A DNA stretch of 64,000 nt from Boletus sp. NGJ (lineage: Eukaryota; Basidiomycota; Agaricomycetes; Boletales; Boletaceae). The translations under genes were made by a program, and so were the position numbers. Positions 1 to 11,229 of this stretch are shown here, piece by piece (the first letter of the stretch is position 1; every line of letters begins with the position of its first letter). The notes beneath the pieces are model-generated. The model worked only from the letters and a program-made list of their open reading frames with translations, made no database searches and had not been told where the DNA came from. The DNA lies in NCBI GenBank assembly GCA_019096195.1, contig JAGTXK010000022.1, positions 1 to 64,000 on the forward strand, given 5' to 3'.

Positions 1-714
1 TGCCGGTGGCGGAGTCCCGGTCTTACTGGGTCAGTGGCGGAGTCCTGACCAACGACGACCAACACCTGTTGGTCGTTGGAGCTGCCGAAGCTTTAGAAGC
101 TGGTTACGGCAGCGACAGCGCACAAGTGCGAAGTGATGAGGAAGATGATCACGAGCACGAGGGCGAGCACCTCCAGAGCGCGGGGTAAGGCTTCTGAGGT
201 GAAGTGGAACCTTTAAGCGGGAGAAGCGAGGCTTGTTAGATTACACGGGAAGATGTGTAGATCTAGGTTAGAGTTTACATGAAGGGCCCGCGTCCCTATT
301 TATAGGCCTTACCCCTCTAGGGCAGGCTTCGTGACGAATATAGTAATATCTAGTCTCAGACAAGAGATTACTATAAGTGGATCTAGGCATGAATCCAGAA
401 TGGGAAGGTAGGAATACTAGGCTATGCGCGAGAGAGCATAGCCGAGGAGGCAATGTCTATTGATCGGATCAAGAAAGAGGAAGGCATGTATCAGTGAAAT
501 AGAGCGGCAGTGTCCATACCAAACGGGTAGGTTCTTGAAAAGGAAGTTATGGGTAACTTCCTAGAACGGTAGTTCCGAATGGGGCGATGCCTGAGTGGGT
601 GTCGTAGGGGAATCCCAGGGGAATCCCTGGTCAGAGTCGAAGAAGAGGTCGTCCCATAGTCCTACGGGAGGAGAAGGAAGGGGAAAAGAGGTACCCCCTT
701 CGGTAACCGTAACA
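1..714 (+). repeat. LTR-like repeat, copy 1 (5' part cut by window edge)
   Basis: This segment is colinear with 12,440-13,153 over about 700 bp in the same orientation. Both copies carry a TATA-type box followed by the same GGCCTT block (about 296-310 here). The last bases are TAACA at 710-714, which fits the inverted end of the TGTTA that starts the second copy. It is therefore read as the 3' part of a long terminal repeat (about 920 bp in full). No primer-binding site or gag is recognised downstream, so it is probably a solo LTR. Superfamily (Copia or Gypsy) cannot be assigned. It keeps more CpG than the second copy and looks younger. Confidence 0.7.
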
Positions 715-1879
715 GTGCCGATTAGAAATTGGTATAGTGTTTGAGTCCATGTTGGATTCTGAGTCAGACAGTGCCTTCTTGTTGGTACTGGGGTTAATGT
801 CGAGGCCATTCTTTGAATGCATGGTGGGTCTATGCTCAGTCACCTCCTTTGCTTTTTCCTTTGCATCGCTTTTCGTTACCTTCAACAGCTTCTTTTTCTT
901 GGGTCCCTTATCCCTTGACTTTGTGTCCTTTACCTTTAACTTTACTTTAGCAATAATGGTCTTTTTCGTCTCACTTACTACCTTTGACTTTGACTTTGGC
1001 TTCGCTTCCCCATCTGTCCTCTTTGTTCTTGGTTTGACTCTCTTCTCTCTCACCGACTCCATCTCATTGTTGCTTTCCTGCCCTTTACTATCTGTTCCAG
1101 AACATTTACCTTCATCAACTAAGTCACTGGCATCAGATTTTTTAAAGGTATCACTACTATATGTTTTTTGACTGCTTCTAGATGCATGATCTCCTCGTTT
1201 CTTGTGGTCGTTAGTAAATAGAGCATAGTAGTATAGTGATAGAACATTGCTTACTGTCAATATCACTGCCACTTTCCGTTCCCATGCAGATTGGTTCCTT
1301 AGAAACTGAGCTATCATATCATGAATGGCCCAGCCGCCCTTGTATCTTCTTAGTGTACATGATTTTGATTGGGCCTTGACAAATATAAGCGTAAAGTGTG
1401 CATATATGCACATAAACTGAGTGCATTACTCACCTTCAGGACAATCTGCTCAATCAGTAACTTATTTTTTTGCTGGGTGAGTGTGAGGCTGGTGTCTAAG
1501 TGTTTGGTGACGAGCTTTCGAATGATATCCTAGAAATAGTTTAGCTTCCAAGTCAGGGCTGATAAATCTCAGAATACATACACATAAAATATTATAGTGG
1601 ACTTTGTGGGAACTAAGACCCATCGCGTCAATCAGTAAGTACCCATCACCTTGTCCTGCACATCCCTTTGGCTTTGGAATTATATTTTGAAGAATATCTC
1701 GCCAGCTTTCTGTTTTGTGGTGATGTTTCTCAGCTTGCTCCTTACCTGCAAAGTGTCCAGTAACAAGAAGTGGTATGTGCAGTTAGAGATGATGATCACA
1801 TACAATGTTGTCTTTCAATCTCATGGTTGAGCTCTGTAAGGGATTTCACAACTACATCAAGCTGGTTTGCCTTAGCCAT
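631..1879 (-). CDS. Orphan basidiomycete protein, four exons, lysine-rich tail
   Basis: I do not recognise a named family. On the minus strand four exons read open end to end: 1879-1804, 1745-1582, 1529-1434 and 1374-631, giving about 359 residues. The three introns are 58, 52 and 59 nt with GT...AG ends. The start MAKANQLDVV leads into a helical segment. A conserved-looking core follows (ESWRDILQNIIP, LLIDAMGL, HYNIL, GGWAIHDMIAQFLRN), which resembles from memory an uncharacterised basidiomycete family. The C-terminal half is very rich in Lys, Ser and Asp, suggesting nuclear or nucleic-acid contact. The last 27 codons (714-631) lie inside the antisense LTR at 1-714. Location inside a transposon graveyard makes a mobile-element passenger gene possible. 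Confidence 0.55.
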
Positions 1880-2189
1880 GCTTGCGTAGCGATACAAAGA
1901 TAAGATGCACATTGCGCTCTGTCTGTTGATAGCCTGACATGGTTACATGATCAAGCCCTTAGCCAAATAAGACCTTTCACAGTCATGTATTGTGGTATGG
2001 TTAGGGTTACTAGTAGGAAGCATTGCAGTGTTGAAGATTTGAGGTAGTATGAGACTCTAACTTGCCCTCATCAACTTCTCAGCTCATCCCATATCCCATT
2101 GGTTATAAGTTGAAGATAGCTTTTTAAGCTCCCACCAACCACTACTGCCTGTCAAGTTAATCAACTTCTACAGCCAGTCACTGCCATGC
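1880..2189. other. Intergenic, nothing recognised
   Basis: AT-rich sequence upstream of the orphan gene and before the CACTA remnant. I see no coding region or repeat here; it may hold the promoter of the minus-strand gene. Confidence 0.4.
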
Positions 2190-4860
2190 ATGGCTTCATC
2201 TTGTAAAAAAAAAATATTGCTGGTGCAAACCAACCTGTGGGAAAATACTCAGTTATTCTCGGCAACACCGACACTGTGCCATCATAGCCACTAAGGGAGG
2301 AGGAAGTGACATTGAGTCCTCAGAGACGCTACCCAACACAAGTGACTTGGACATGCTGCTGATGAACTATATGATCAATGAAAGAGAGATGATGAAGAAG
2401 GGTAGATATTCTAATATCTTCCATTTGTTCCACTGATTTCTTATAGTATTTTATAGGCTCTGACATTGAGATGAACAAGTGCAAATCACACAGCTTATTG
2501 GAATTGGACTCTGCCTTGTCTGCCAATGAAACAGGACTGGATGAAGACTCCAAGTCAGGGTCAGATGATGGTCAATTGGACAATGACTGGGATTGGATAG
2601 AAGATGATGTGTTTGACGATGAATTCACCGATCTGTTCAAGTAGAATTTGTTAGATGATCTGGATCTCACAGTGGCCCAGTCGAATGAGCAAGATCTGTT
2701 TGATTTCCATATGTTAGACACCAGCTGTATGTCAGGCTATGCTAAACAATTGTTATCTAGGCAACAAAGTCCTTACTAATGATGATTGAGACAACATCTG
2801 CACATTCAACTTTCTGCTTGCAAGTGGAATTTCCCATTGAGCGTTTGAGCTGATATGCATCTCATTCCGTCGTAAAATCAACATTGCCTCAAAATTTGTT
2901 ATCCTCCATTGAATTGCTGTTTTGTCAGGCATAAAGCCTGTCCTCTATGACTATTGTCCCAACTCATGCATTGCATATATATTCACCACCAATACTGTCC
3001 ATTTTGCCAAGAACCATGCCTGAAACACAATGGACAGCCTCATTGTCAATACCTTTACCTTTCTTTAATTCCCCATCTCCAGGGCTTTTTCTCCAGCACT
3101 GACATGATCAAGAAATTGTCGTATTGTAGCTCATATCAGTGAACAGCGAGACAAATATCAGACATTTTCGATGGTGATCACTATCAACATCTTCTACATC
3201 ATCATGTTGTTGTTGACGGTGAGAAGTTGAACCACCGGTACTTCTCAGACCCACGTGACATTGCCTTGTCACTTTGTACAGACAGCTACCTGCTCCAAAG
3301 GCGATGACGAGGAGGGCCATCAGTGACTCCTATCCTACTGCAAAATTACAACCTCCCCTCTCAGATTCGGATGCGACTTTGCAACTTGATATGTCTTGGA
3401 ATCATTCCTGGCCCATGTCAACCCAAAGACATTGGATCCTTTCTATGCCCACTTGATAATGAAACGGCAGAACTTGTGTATGGTGTGCCAACATTTGACA
3501 CAGTAGAAAAAAACATGTTTCAGATGCATACATATATTATTTTCAAACTCAGTGACATCATTGCAATTGAGAAGTTCATGCAAATCAAAGGCCACAATGC
3601 AATTTATCCATGTTGGTCATGTAAAATACAAGCTGTTCGCGGCACAGGAAAGATGTACTACATTCCTCTTCAACCCCCGAAACAAATTGGCTCATTGATC
3701 CAAATCCAAACAGAGTGGAGAGTGGACAATCTCCCCATCTGAAGTCATCAAGAGTTTATCCATATTGTCAACCAGCTCAATGAAGCAACGACAAAGTCTG
3801 AGAGAGCCAGAATCGCAAAGGAAATTGGCATCAAGGACCTTCCCACTCTGTGCCGCATTGGTGCCTTGGATTACACTCGCAGCATCCCTTGGGAATGGTT
3901 TCATTTGCTTTTGGAGAATGTTATTCTGAATCTTGTAGACTTTTGGACTGGGCAATTCAAGGAGCTCAATGGAGAAGACGAGAAGTTCAAGATTAGTCAA
4001 CACATCTGGGAGGAGGTCGGAAAAGAGACTGCCGCTGCAGTGGAAAACATCCCTGCTCCATTCGTGCAAGTCCTGAGCAATATTGCCAGTGAGCGGTCAC
4101 TCTTCACTGCAAAGTTATAGTGTTTCTGATTTGTCTATCTCGCACTGATTCTTCTCAAGGACTGCTTTTTGAAAGAAAAGTACTACAAGCACATGTGTGA
4201 ACTCATTGACATCATGAAGATTACACTGCAGTTTCGGTGTACTATTGAACAGGTCAACGACATCAAAGAACATCTTATTGGATGGATAGAAAAGTATGAA
4301 AAGTATGCTTTATAGTTGATCTGGTGCACTTGGGTCTAATCAGAGCTAGTAGATATTACTATCAGTACAAAATTGAACACCTATCAACCTGTACACTGAC
4401 GATTCACAGGCTCCTCCACATCGCCCAAGATATCCAATACTGTGGACCTGTGTGAACGACTTGAACATTCTATATGGAGAGATTCTGCAGCATGCTTCAG
4501 CATGTATGTTGGTCCCAGGCATGCCCATGGAGTAACTTGGACATCTCCCTTGTTCATATGGTATACCTCGAACAGCTCGCTATGCAATTCGAACTATCTG
4601 ATGAGCTTGTCTTTGGAGGAAACTGTGTTCATAACGTCCTGCAGAGCAAGTATCATCACTGACGTTCATAGCCTTCAAGCCACAGTTGGTCTTGTGCAAA
4701 CTCGCAAAAAGTGGGGAGTGGTTGATAGGTTGTTGGGAGGGGTAGCTACAAGCTTCACCAATGAGTATATGAGGCCGCAGGGCAGTAAGAGTGAAAGTGA
4801 AGACGAGTTGTTTATGGACAAGATAATCTGACAATATAACAAGCATCAAATTCATGCGCT
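2190..4860 (+). pseudogene. Decayed CACTA (En/Spm) Tnp2-like transposase
   Basis: A DNA-transposon transposase of the basidiomycete Tnp2/CACTA type, readable only by jumping frames. In order: a Cys-rich start near 2200-2270 (KPTCGKILSYSRQHRHC), an acidic linker near 2520-2640 with an internal stop, the segment around 2954-3140 (CPFCQEPCLKHNG), YFSDPRDIALSL near 3240, LGIIPGPCQPKDI near 3400, GHNAIYPCWSCKI near 3590, SIPWEWFHLLLENVILNL near 3880, IWEEVGKETAAA near 4000, then YYKHM and MERFCSMLQH near 4180 and 4480. Several frameshifts and stops separate these blocks, so it cannot make a working transposase. Terminal inverted repeats were not found. The order and spacing match the family well, so the family call is firm although the ends are not. 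Confidence 0.8.
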
Positions 4861-5540
4861 AATAGTCATTTCGAACAAAGACTGCTCTAGGCTGATAACC
4901 AGTGTTAGTGATGGGACTGAAGATGAGTATCATCAACTAGCCTGGGATTGAAGATCATTGGTGAGTGTGACCAACACCACAATCCAGTGTCAGGCTGATG
5001 ACACTAATAAGATGTGGCCAAGCAATCAGTCACAAAGACATTCAGTTCAGCGTGATCATTGTCATCGACACCAATTAAGTGTGACTTTACTTCCCTCAGT
5101 GTCATTTGGTTGCATGCATGAGTACTTCTACTCACTAGGATAGGATTCAACTACTCCAAGTACATCATTGTTCCACAACTTCATGTTGTTCCACTGTTGT
5201 TCCATTCATGCATGTGCAATCATTAACAATTTTAATGTACATCACATATATTTCACCTCCATTGATACCATACGGAAAGCTCTCCATTCTATCACACTCA
5301 GTTGTCGTCTTCAAGCTAAATGGTATGAACTGACATTTGTTCTCTCATCCTTACAACATTCCTCAACACAGTAAATATGATGTAAAATTTATGCTATTCC
5401 CCCTTGTACTTTGTTGTTGAATTACTCTCCATCTTTGGGGCCAGGGGTGCCTGGAGGGCAATGCTATATGCATTATGAGATATATTCAGTAGCATATCAG
5501 TCATGCATTGTGACAAAGTGACAGTCACAGGATGTAACAA
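4861..5540. other. Non-coding, nothing recognised
   Basis: AT-rich sequence downstream of the CACTA remnant. It may include that element's 3' end. I see no gene, hairpin or clear repeat. Confidence 0.35.
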
Positions 5541-5545
5541 AGTAG

Positions 5546-6240
5546 CTACGTGTTCAGGTCGAAGGATTGGCAACTTGGGCAGGTGAGGAATGCATCTAAA
5601 GTAGTTTGTCTGGTATGGGGAAACTCTTCCCGATGAAGGCAAACATGAAAATGACAAAGATTTGTCAGTAAGTTGAGTGGAAGGTCTGAAGAGGAGTCTC
5701 TGTGCTGTAAACATGCCTCCATGAGTTTCTTGCAATTCCACCACCTCTCAAACCACCTCAGCAACAATTGCTTTGTCCCCTCCTGGCCTATCAAAAATGT
5801 CAGCTAACACTGAATCCTAAGTCTCTGCTTCTTCTTTGGGTTCAAGGAACTTGTTAAGTGTTGGTGGAGTCCCAAAGATATGGTTTCAAGCTTTGAGGTC
5901 CAAAATTGACTGTGTGACATCATTTTTGACAGCCTCAAGCTGTGGGACTGCAGGGCATGCAGGAATGCGAATCTTGAGTCCAGTCAGGTTGGCTGCAGCA
6001 TGTGCAAGCTTCTTGATTGCTGGAGTGGCTACATCTGTGTCATTTTCGGCATCTGTGATGGCTTTGAAAGCTGGTTGCCAGTCAGAATCTTTGTAGCAAG
6101 TCCCCAGAGCATCTTTGACACTTTGTTCAGCATTGGGTAGTCACATGTCAGTGGCTGCGAATTCCCACAGGATTGCCCATGCAGTGGGATCCGCATGAGG
6201 TGGGATCGTAACTGGATCTCTGTATGAATCAAATTCAGTG
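5546..6240 (-). pseudogene. Decayed ORF of unknown family
   Basis: Minus-strand sequence reads in long stretches across frames, for example DSDWQPAFKAITDAENDTD near 6085, PACPAVPQLEAVKNDVTQSI near 5950 and RWWNCKKLMEACLQHRD near 5740. Stops and shifts separate the pieces. The amino-acid texture looks like a once-real protein, but I cannot name the family. It lies between two repeats and could be a passenger or accessory gene of an element. Confidence 0.35.
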
Positions 6241-6355
6241 GATATCAATGTCCATTAATGCAGCACTCATGGTTGAATCTGCATGTGATTCCAGCAGTTT
6301 GCAATTGTTTGCTGTGAAACTTGATTCCACGCATGTTGCATCAGTAAATACAGAA

Positions 6356-7480
6356 TTTCGTCATAGTGCTCATAGTGCCATAGTAGTTTTATAGTAGTCA
6401 TAGTAGTTTCATAGATAACTCATAGTATTCATAGTGTCATAGTATTGAAAGTGTATTCATAGTATCCATAGTATATTCATAGTGTTCATAGTATCATAGT
6501 ATCATAGTATCATGGTATTTCATAGTGTTCATAGTGTTCATAGTGTCATAGTATTGAAAGTGTATTCATAGTATTCATAGTATATTTATAGTGTTTATAG
6601 TATCATAGTGTCATAGTACCATAGCATTCACAGTACATTCATAGTAGTCATAGTCATAGTAGTAATTTTAAGCTAATCCCAATCCCAATCCCAATCCCAA
6701 TCCCAATCCCAATTCTATTCCTATTCCCAAGTCAAAAGTATACAAAAAGTGTAGTCAAAAAGTGTACAAAAAGTGTAGTCAAAGATATAGTCAAATATTG
6801 TACAAAAAGTGTGTAGTACAGTGTAGCAAAAATGCGCACCAAATGTAGCAAAAGTGTAGCAAACAAAGTGTAGTAAAAAAAGCAAACAAAGTGTAGCATA
6901 GTGTAGTACAGTGTAGCAAACAAAGTGTATCAAAAATGTACCAAAAATGCGCACCAAAGTGTAGTAAAAGTGTAGTCATAAAGTGTACCAAAAGTGTAGA
7001 CCTACACTCAAAAAAAATATCCATGTCCATTTTCCCACACTCAGTGTTCAAAAAGCGGACATTATTTGCCAATGTTCGTGCCACCATTCTTATGTAAACA
7101 AGCCAGACTTCAAAAACTTTCCCACACTCTCTTGTTTCTTGATTTTATCCTTTGCTACTTATTATATGAAGTCAACACTTCACTTTGTAAATCATTAGGA
7201 TTAGGATTGGCATTAGGATTAGGATTAGGATTAGGATTGCTAAGCCACTATAAAAGCACTATGTATACTATGGCATCACTATGACCACTATGGAAGTACT
7301 ATAAGAATACTATGAGACACTATGAGACACTATGAGAATACTGTGACCACTATGAAAGTACTATGAGAATACTATGACAGGCTATGGCCACACTATGAAC
7401 AGACTATGAGACACTGTCATTGTACTATCAAACCACTATCCAGTTGGACCCTCACTATGAGCACTATGTTACTGTCCAGT
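6356..7480. repeat. Foldback-like satellite element with inverted microsatellite arms
   Basis: The left arm is an irregular array of CATAGT-type units (6356-6663), then a short TTAAGCTAATCC joint, then six AATCCC units (6675-6710). The right arm mirrors this: TTAGGA-type units (7195-7239), the joint GGATTGCTAAG, then ACTATG-type units to about 7480. ACTATG is the reverse complement of CATAGT, and the joints are also near-complements. The interior holds an array of AAAAAGTGTAG-like units (about 6727-6996) and about 200 bp of unique sequence. The whole can fold into a large hairpin. No coding capacity is seen. Confidence 0.65.
6727..6996. repeat. Tandem repeat, unit about 12 bp (CAAAAAGTGTAG-like)
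   Basis: Many imperfect copies of AAAGTGTAG spaced by 10-20 bases, some reading AGTGTAC or AGTGTAT. The Phe/Thr/Leu-rich minus-strand ORFs across it are translations of the repeat, not genes. Confidence 0.75.
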
Positions 7481-7639
7481 ACTGTCCAGCACTGGACAGC
7501 TAGTTCTGTTTTTACTGATGTGAGCCATCATCATCCCTTCAAGCAGATTGATCTTGTAGATTTCATGTTCACCTGCGTCATCAAGCTCAATCACTCAATG
7601 GCAGAATTCATGGCAATAAAGTGTCTTGAGTCCATCTGC

Positions 7640-7840
7640 AAAAATAACTGTTACTATGTAGCACTATATAGTCTATATAGCATCTGTACTGTGGTAGTCT
7701 CCCTCAAAGTACCTATGCTCAGATACTGCTCATGGCGCTCAACTAATCACTATATAGTGCTACATAGGCTATATAGCAACCATTCTCACCTTGGTTTTCT
7801 TCACTATATAGGCTATGTAGTGCTATGTAGTGCAGACATT
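7640..7840. repeat. Short palindromic cluster (CTATGTAGCACTATATAG arms)
   Basis: The 18-mer CTATGTAGCACTATATAG at 7654-7671 has a perfect reverse complement at 7750-7767. Both are followed by a similar CTATATAGC tail, and a third related block lies near 7803-7835. This could form a hairpin or be the end of a small MITE-like element. No target duplication was found. Confidence 0.55.
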
Positions 7841-8149
7841 TCTTTTAAGACTATATTGTTCACGTAATGAGTGTTATTGCACAACTGTTGAATATCCATA
7901 ACTGGTACAACACTGTGATGTAGCATGAGTACTAGTCTATATCAATCTCCTCACCAACCATCTCAATATTTGAATTCTCAAAACTATCTTCAGGCTCCTC
8001 TTCCACCTCATCACCCTGTTCTTCAACTACCTCATTGGCCTGTTCTTCATCTATCTCTTCCTATCCTTCTTCTTGTTTCTCGAAGTACTTTTGGATTGCA
8101 TTCTTGAATGCACAATCAGGGACTGCCTGCTTTATGTCTGCCATAGTAG
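7841..8149. other. Short gap, nothing recognised
   Basis: No gene or repeat recognised. It contains a Cys-poor, Pro/Leu-rich open stretch (7925-8107, plus strand) that looks like low-complexity translation. Confidence 0.3.
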
Positions 8150-11122
8150 CAGACAGCATGTCTGCATGCACACATTCAACCATATCAGAGTGAGCCAATG
8201 TATTTAGAAGCTTGCAAGTGACTTACCAACCATTGTCATATATGAGTTGCAGTAATTTAGGAAGGAGGCCATACTCTGCAGTTGCAGTAGCAAACTTGTC
8301 AAGACAGGCCAAGTGGCTATTGTAAATACCCTTGTAATTGTTTTCTGAGAAGTTGATCAGTTCCCACTTGCTGGATGCCCACTTGTCAAGTCCACACTCA
8401 ATCTAAAAACTTCATAAGGATGACAAATCATAAGTAAATTACACCTACTGCCATGAGTGTGATTGCAAACACAATGCGAGGGAATGGATAGTAGTATTAT
8501 TTCCAATGAATTGCAACATCATTCTTGTTCTTGAATAACAACTTGCTGATGACTTGTTGGATTGCAGGTTTAGTGTATATTCTCCTGTGTTGGTCAATGA
8601 TTGTGCCACATGTCTTGACATACATTTGAGTGAATGATGAAATGGTTACCCAAGGGACTTACATGGAAAACAAAGGCCTTGTCCCACTTGAGCCTGCACA
8701 CAAGATCATAATTTTTGGTTTGTTGAAACAATCACGGACAATATCACCTATCTATTAGCACCCCTACCTACACTCTCGCACCACCTATAGACGATACACT
8801 CGCCTACCATTCACCAAACTCCATCCTAGCCTTACCCCACATACACCTAGAGTAGTCACTCGCTGTATCCTCCCCCATATGATACACTATACACCACACA
8901 CACCCATGTACGCTTTCACTAGCAGTACACTAGTCGTATCTGTTACACTACGACACCAAGTAGCCTCACAGCTAAACCCCAGCTTCACAGCCACAAGCAA
9001 GGCCCACACGCCTATAAACTACGCCTCCCCTGTGGACCTACCTGATGCAGCACTCAGTAGCCACATCACATGACACAATGCCGTACGATGACAATAACCC
9101 CTTTGTCACGTATGCGCTCATTACACGCATGCCCCCCTGTAGACAGTACCTGACGCAGAGCTCGGTACACTACACAAGTACTAATCAAGCCCACACTAGA
9201 TTAACCCATAGACAAGATCCGATCTATCACCCGATACGATCTCATCTCGATACCAGATCCAACAATCACCACATGTGATGTCTTACGCATCACCCTTTCA
9301 TTTCCCTCCTCACCTCCATTCTTATTTATTAGTTTCCCCTTTAGATATATCACACGTAGCCATGCCTAGAACATTCCGGACTACCTTTCACTTACATGCA
9401 TATACCACACGCATCTCATTCCATCGTCTCCCCTTTTCGCTATTGGACACTAACATTTCATCATTCCTGTGATGTCATACCCAGTACCCTATGACATCAT
9501 AGCATAGCACGGTCCGTGTGCCACTACCGGTAGTATATAAGTAGCTGGTAGAGTACCATGTCTCGCCTAGCCTTGAAATTGCCTTTCTCTCTGTCGCATA
9601 TTGCTTCAGTTAGCAATGCTTCAGATATCAGGTTTAGGTTTCTTTCTCTTGTCCATTGAAGGTTCCTTTCATTTGTACCTTGTTGTCTGCACTTGTGTTG
9701 AATCTGAACATTGTGGTAACAACAGAGTGTGCCTTTGTCTTGAATTGCCCCTGTATGTTTGAGCTTCATTTTGTAATCTGTCACAAGAATGAGCATACAT
9801 GCTGAATAAAATATGTACACCTACCAGTCTGGAAATTGCCTTATCAAGGGCAATGTTGGTCTTGTGGTGTTTGCACGTAAGAGACCATATACCCTCTGCC
9901 CATTTAAATTCCTTAACACCATCAGGGAACAGGTCCTTGGTGAGCATACAGGCACCATAGAGCTCAATAGCAGTATCAATGACAGAGTGCATTGCCTGGT
10001 CATACTGGCCTTGGGGTTCTTTAGGTTGTTTTTCAGCATACCAATGGCAAGTGTTGTCAGGCTCAGAGTACCAGAGGAGTCTGTCTGCAAGTCCATAGAC
10101 TTTGCATTGGAGACATCATGTGCCTCATCATCACTGCCAATAATGTTGTGCCATACACATTTCCTCAGCACTGGACTCAGACTCAGAACCTCAGCCAGCC
10201 TGAGGCTAGGGTTATCTTGAGTGAGGTCATAGCTGGTCTTATCGTCAGTGATGGACAAAGGCCTATGAAATGGCCCAGGGTTAAGATGATACAATAGAAA
10301 AATGGGACTTACTCAGGGTATGGTGTCACCTTGCACACCCTCTTCTTACCAGCAGACACAGAGTGACTCTGAGTAGTAGAGTCGTTGGTGAAGGATCCAC
10401 CTTGATTGACTGCCTTGGCCTTGAGTTGTTCCAATCTAGCTGCCTGGACAGGCATCATAACACACACACATGGTGGGAGCATAGTCTATAAATATTATTA
10501 TTGATGGCTTGCAAATCAAGCATGCAAACAAGGGTACTACCTTTGTGTTCATGGTGGGCTTAGCTGCCAATGTTGTGGGTGGGATAGTAGATTTACATGG
10601 AACCAGCAGCAAGAATAGATAATTGGAGCTGGCACTGGGGTGCAAGACTGGTTGGTTTTTTCTATAGCAGGTCTCAAGGTGAACTGGATGGTGGTATATA
10701 GTGTAATGACTTTGAGTGAAAATTTTCTATGAGAAAAAACTCACAGCATTGTCCAATGGGATTTGCAGAGGTTGTACAATAGAACTCACCTGTGCTTGCA
10801 CTAATGTAGGCACTGACAAACCTTTAGCCTTGGCTGCCTATGCATGCTTGCATGTGTTGACCTCATAACACTTGGCATTGGTGAGCACTTGCTGCTCAGC
10901 AACTCTCTGCTCCTCTTCAGGGATGTCTGTAATCTACATAAGTAAAAAAAAAGTCAATATGGTGAAAAATTTACCTTGCATCACTTGAACCTTCTCACTT
11001 GGGTGGCACACACACCCACATGAGGTTCCAAGTGGTTGAGTGGATGGGAGGTCACCAGACATATGTAGGAAGTGGGTATGGTGGAAGTTACTGGACAAAG
11101 AAGAACTTTGGTCAGCTGTCAT
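8150..11122 (-). pseudogene. DUF6532-like gene, broken by an insert
   Basis: Minus-strand pieces follow the layout of the basidiomycete DUF6532 family (function unknown). The N-terminal part starts near 11,122 (MTADQSSSLSS) and crosses several GT...AG introns. The central part near 9,990-9,720 has IELYGACMLTKDLFPDGVKE. The C-terminal part near 8,600-8,230 has KPAIQQVISKLLFKNKNDVA, then FAITLMAIECGLDKWASSKW and YKGIYNSHLACLDKFATATA. Between the central and C-terminal parts lies the CA-rich insert at about 8750-9550. At least two in-frame stops are visible (near 10,850 and 8,500), so it is a pseudogene. Family assignment rests mainly on the C-terminal motif string. Confidence 0.6.
8750..9550. 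mobile_element. CA-rich insert of unknown type inside the DUF6532 pseudogene
   Basis: Base composition shifts abruptly to C/A-rich on the plus strand and then returns to normal. The pieces on either side belong to one DUF6532-like gene, so this block was inserted. Near its right end are TGTGATGTCATA (9471) and TATATAA (9535), which look like LTR-type promoter elements. I could not define exact ends or a target duplication, and no protein is recognised. Confidence 0.4.
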
Positions 11123-11229
11123 AAATCACAAAAAGAAAACAATACAAACAGTGTGTGGGGATGACTGAATGTATTGTGTCAGCATCATTGATTGATGGCT
11201 GTGGACTGCTGTTTGAGAACATTTTATTT

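Noticed and set aside
715-760. Primer-binding site after LTR copy 1 (TGGTATAGTG at 730)
   Set aside because: It lies 15 bases beyond the LTR end and the sequence beyond is the antisense orphan gene, not gag, so there is no support for an internal retroelement region.
737-1171. Plus-strand 144-codon hydrophobic ORF
   Set aside because: It is the antisense shadow of the Lys/Ser/Asp-rich exon of the orphan gene.
6721-7087. Phe/Thr/Leu-rich minus-strand ORFs
   Set aside because: They are translations of a 12-bp tandem repeat with no independent coding signal.
6675-7239. AATCCC and TTAGGA hexamer runs as interstitial telomere repeats
   Set aside because: The units are TTGGGA-type and TTAGGA-type, not TTAGGG, and they sit inside mirrored arms of a local repeat.
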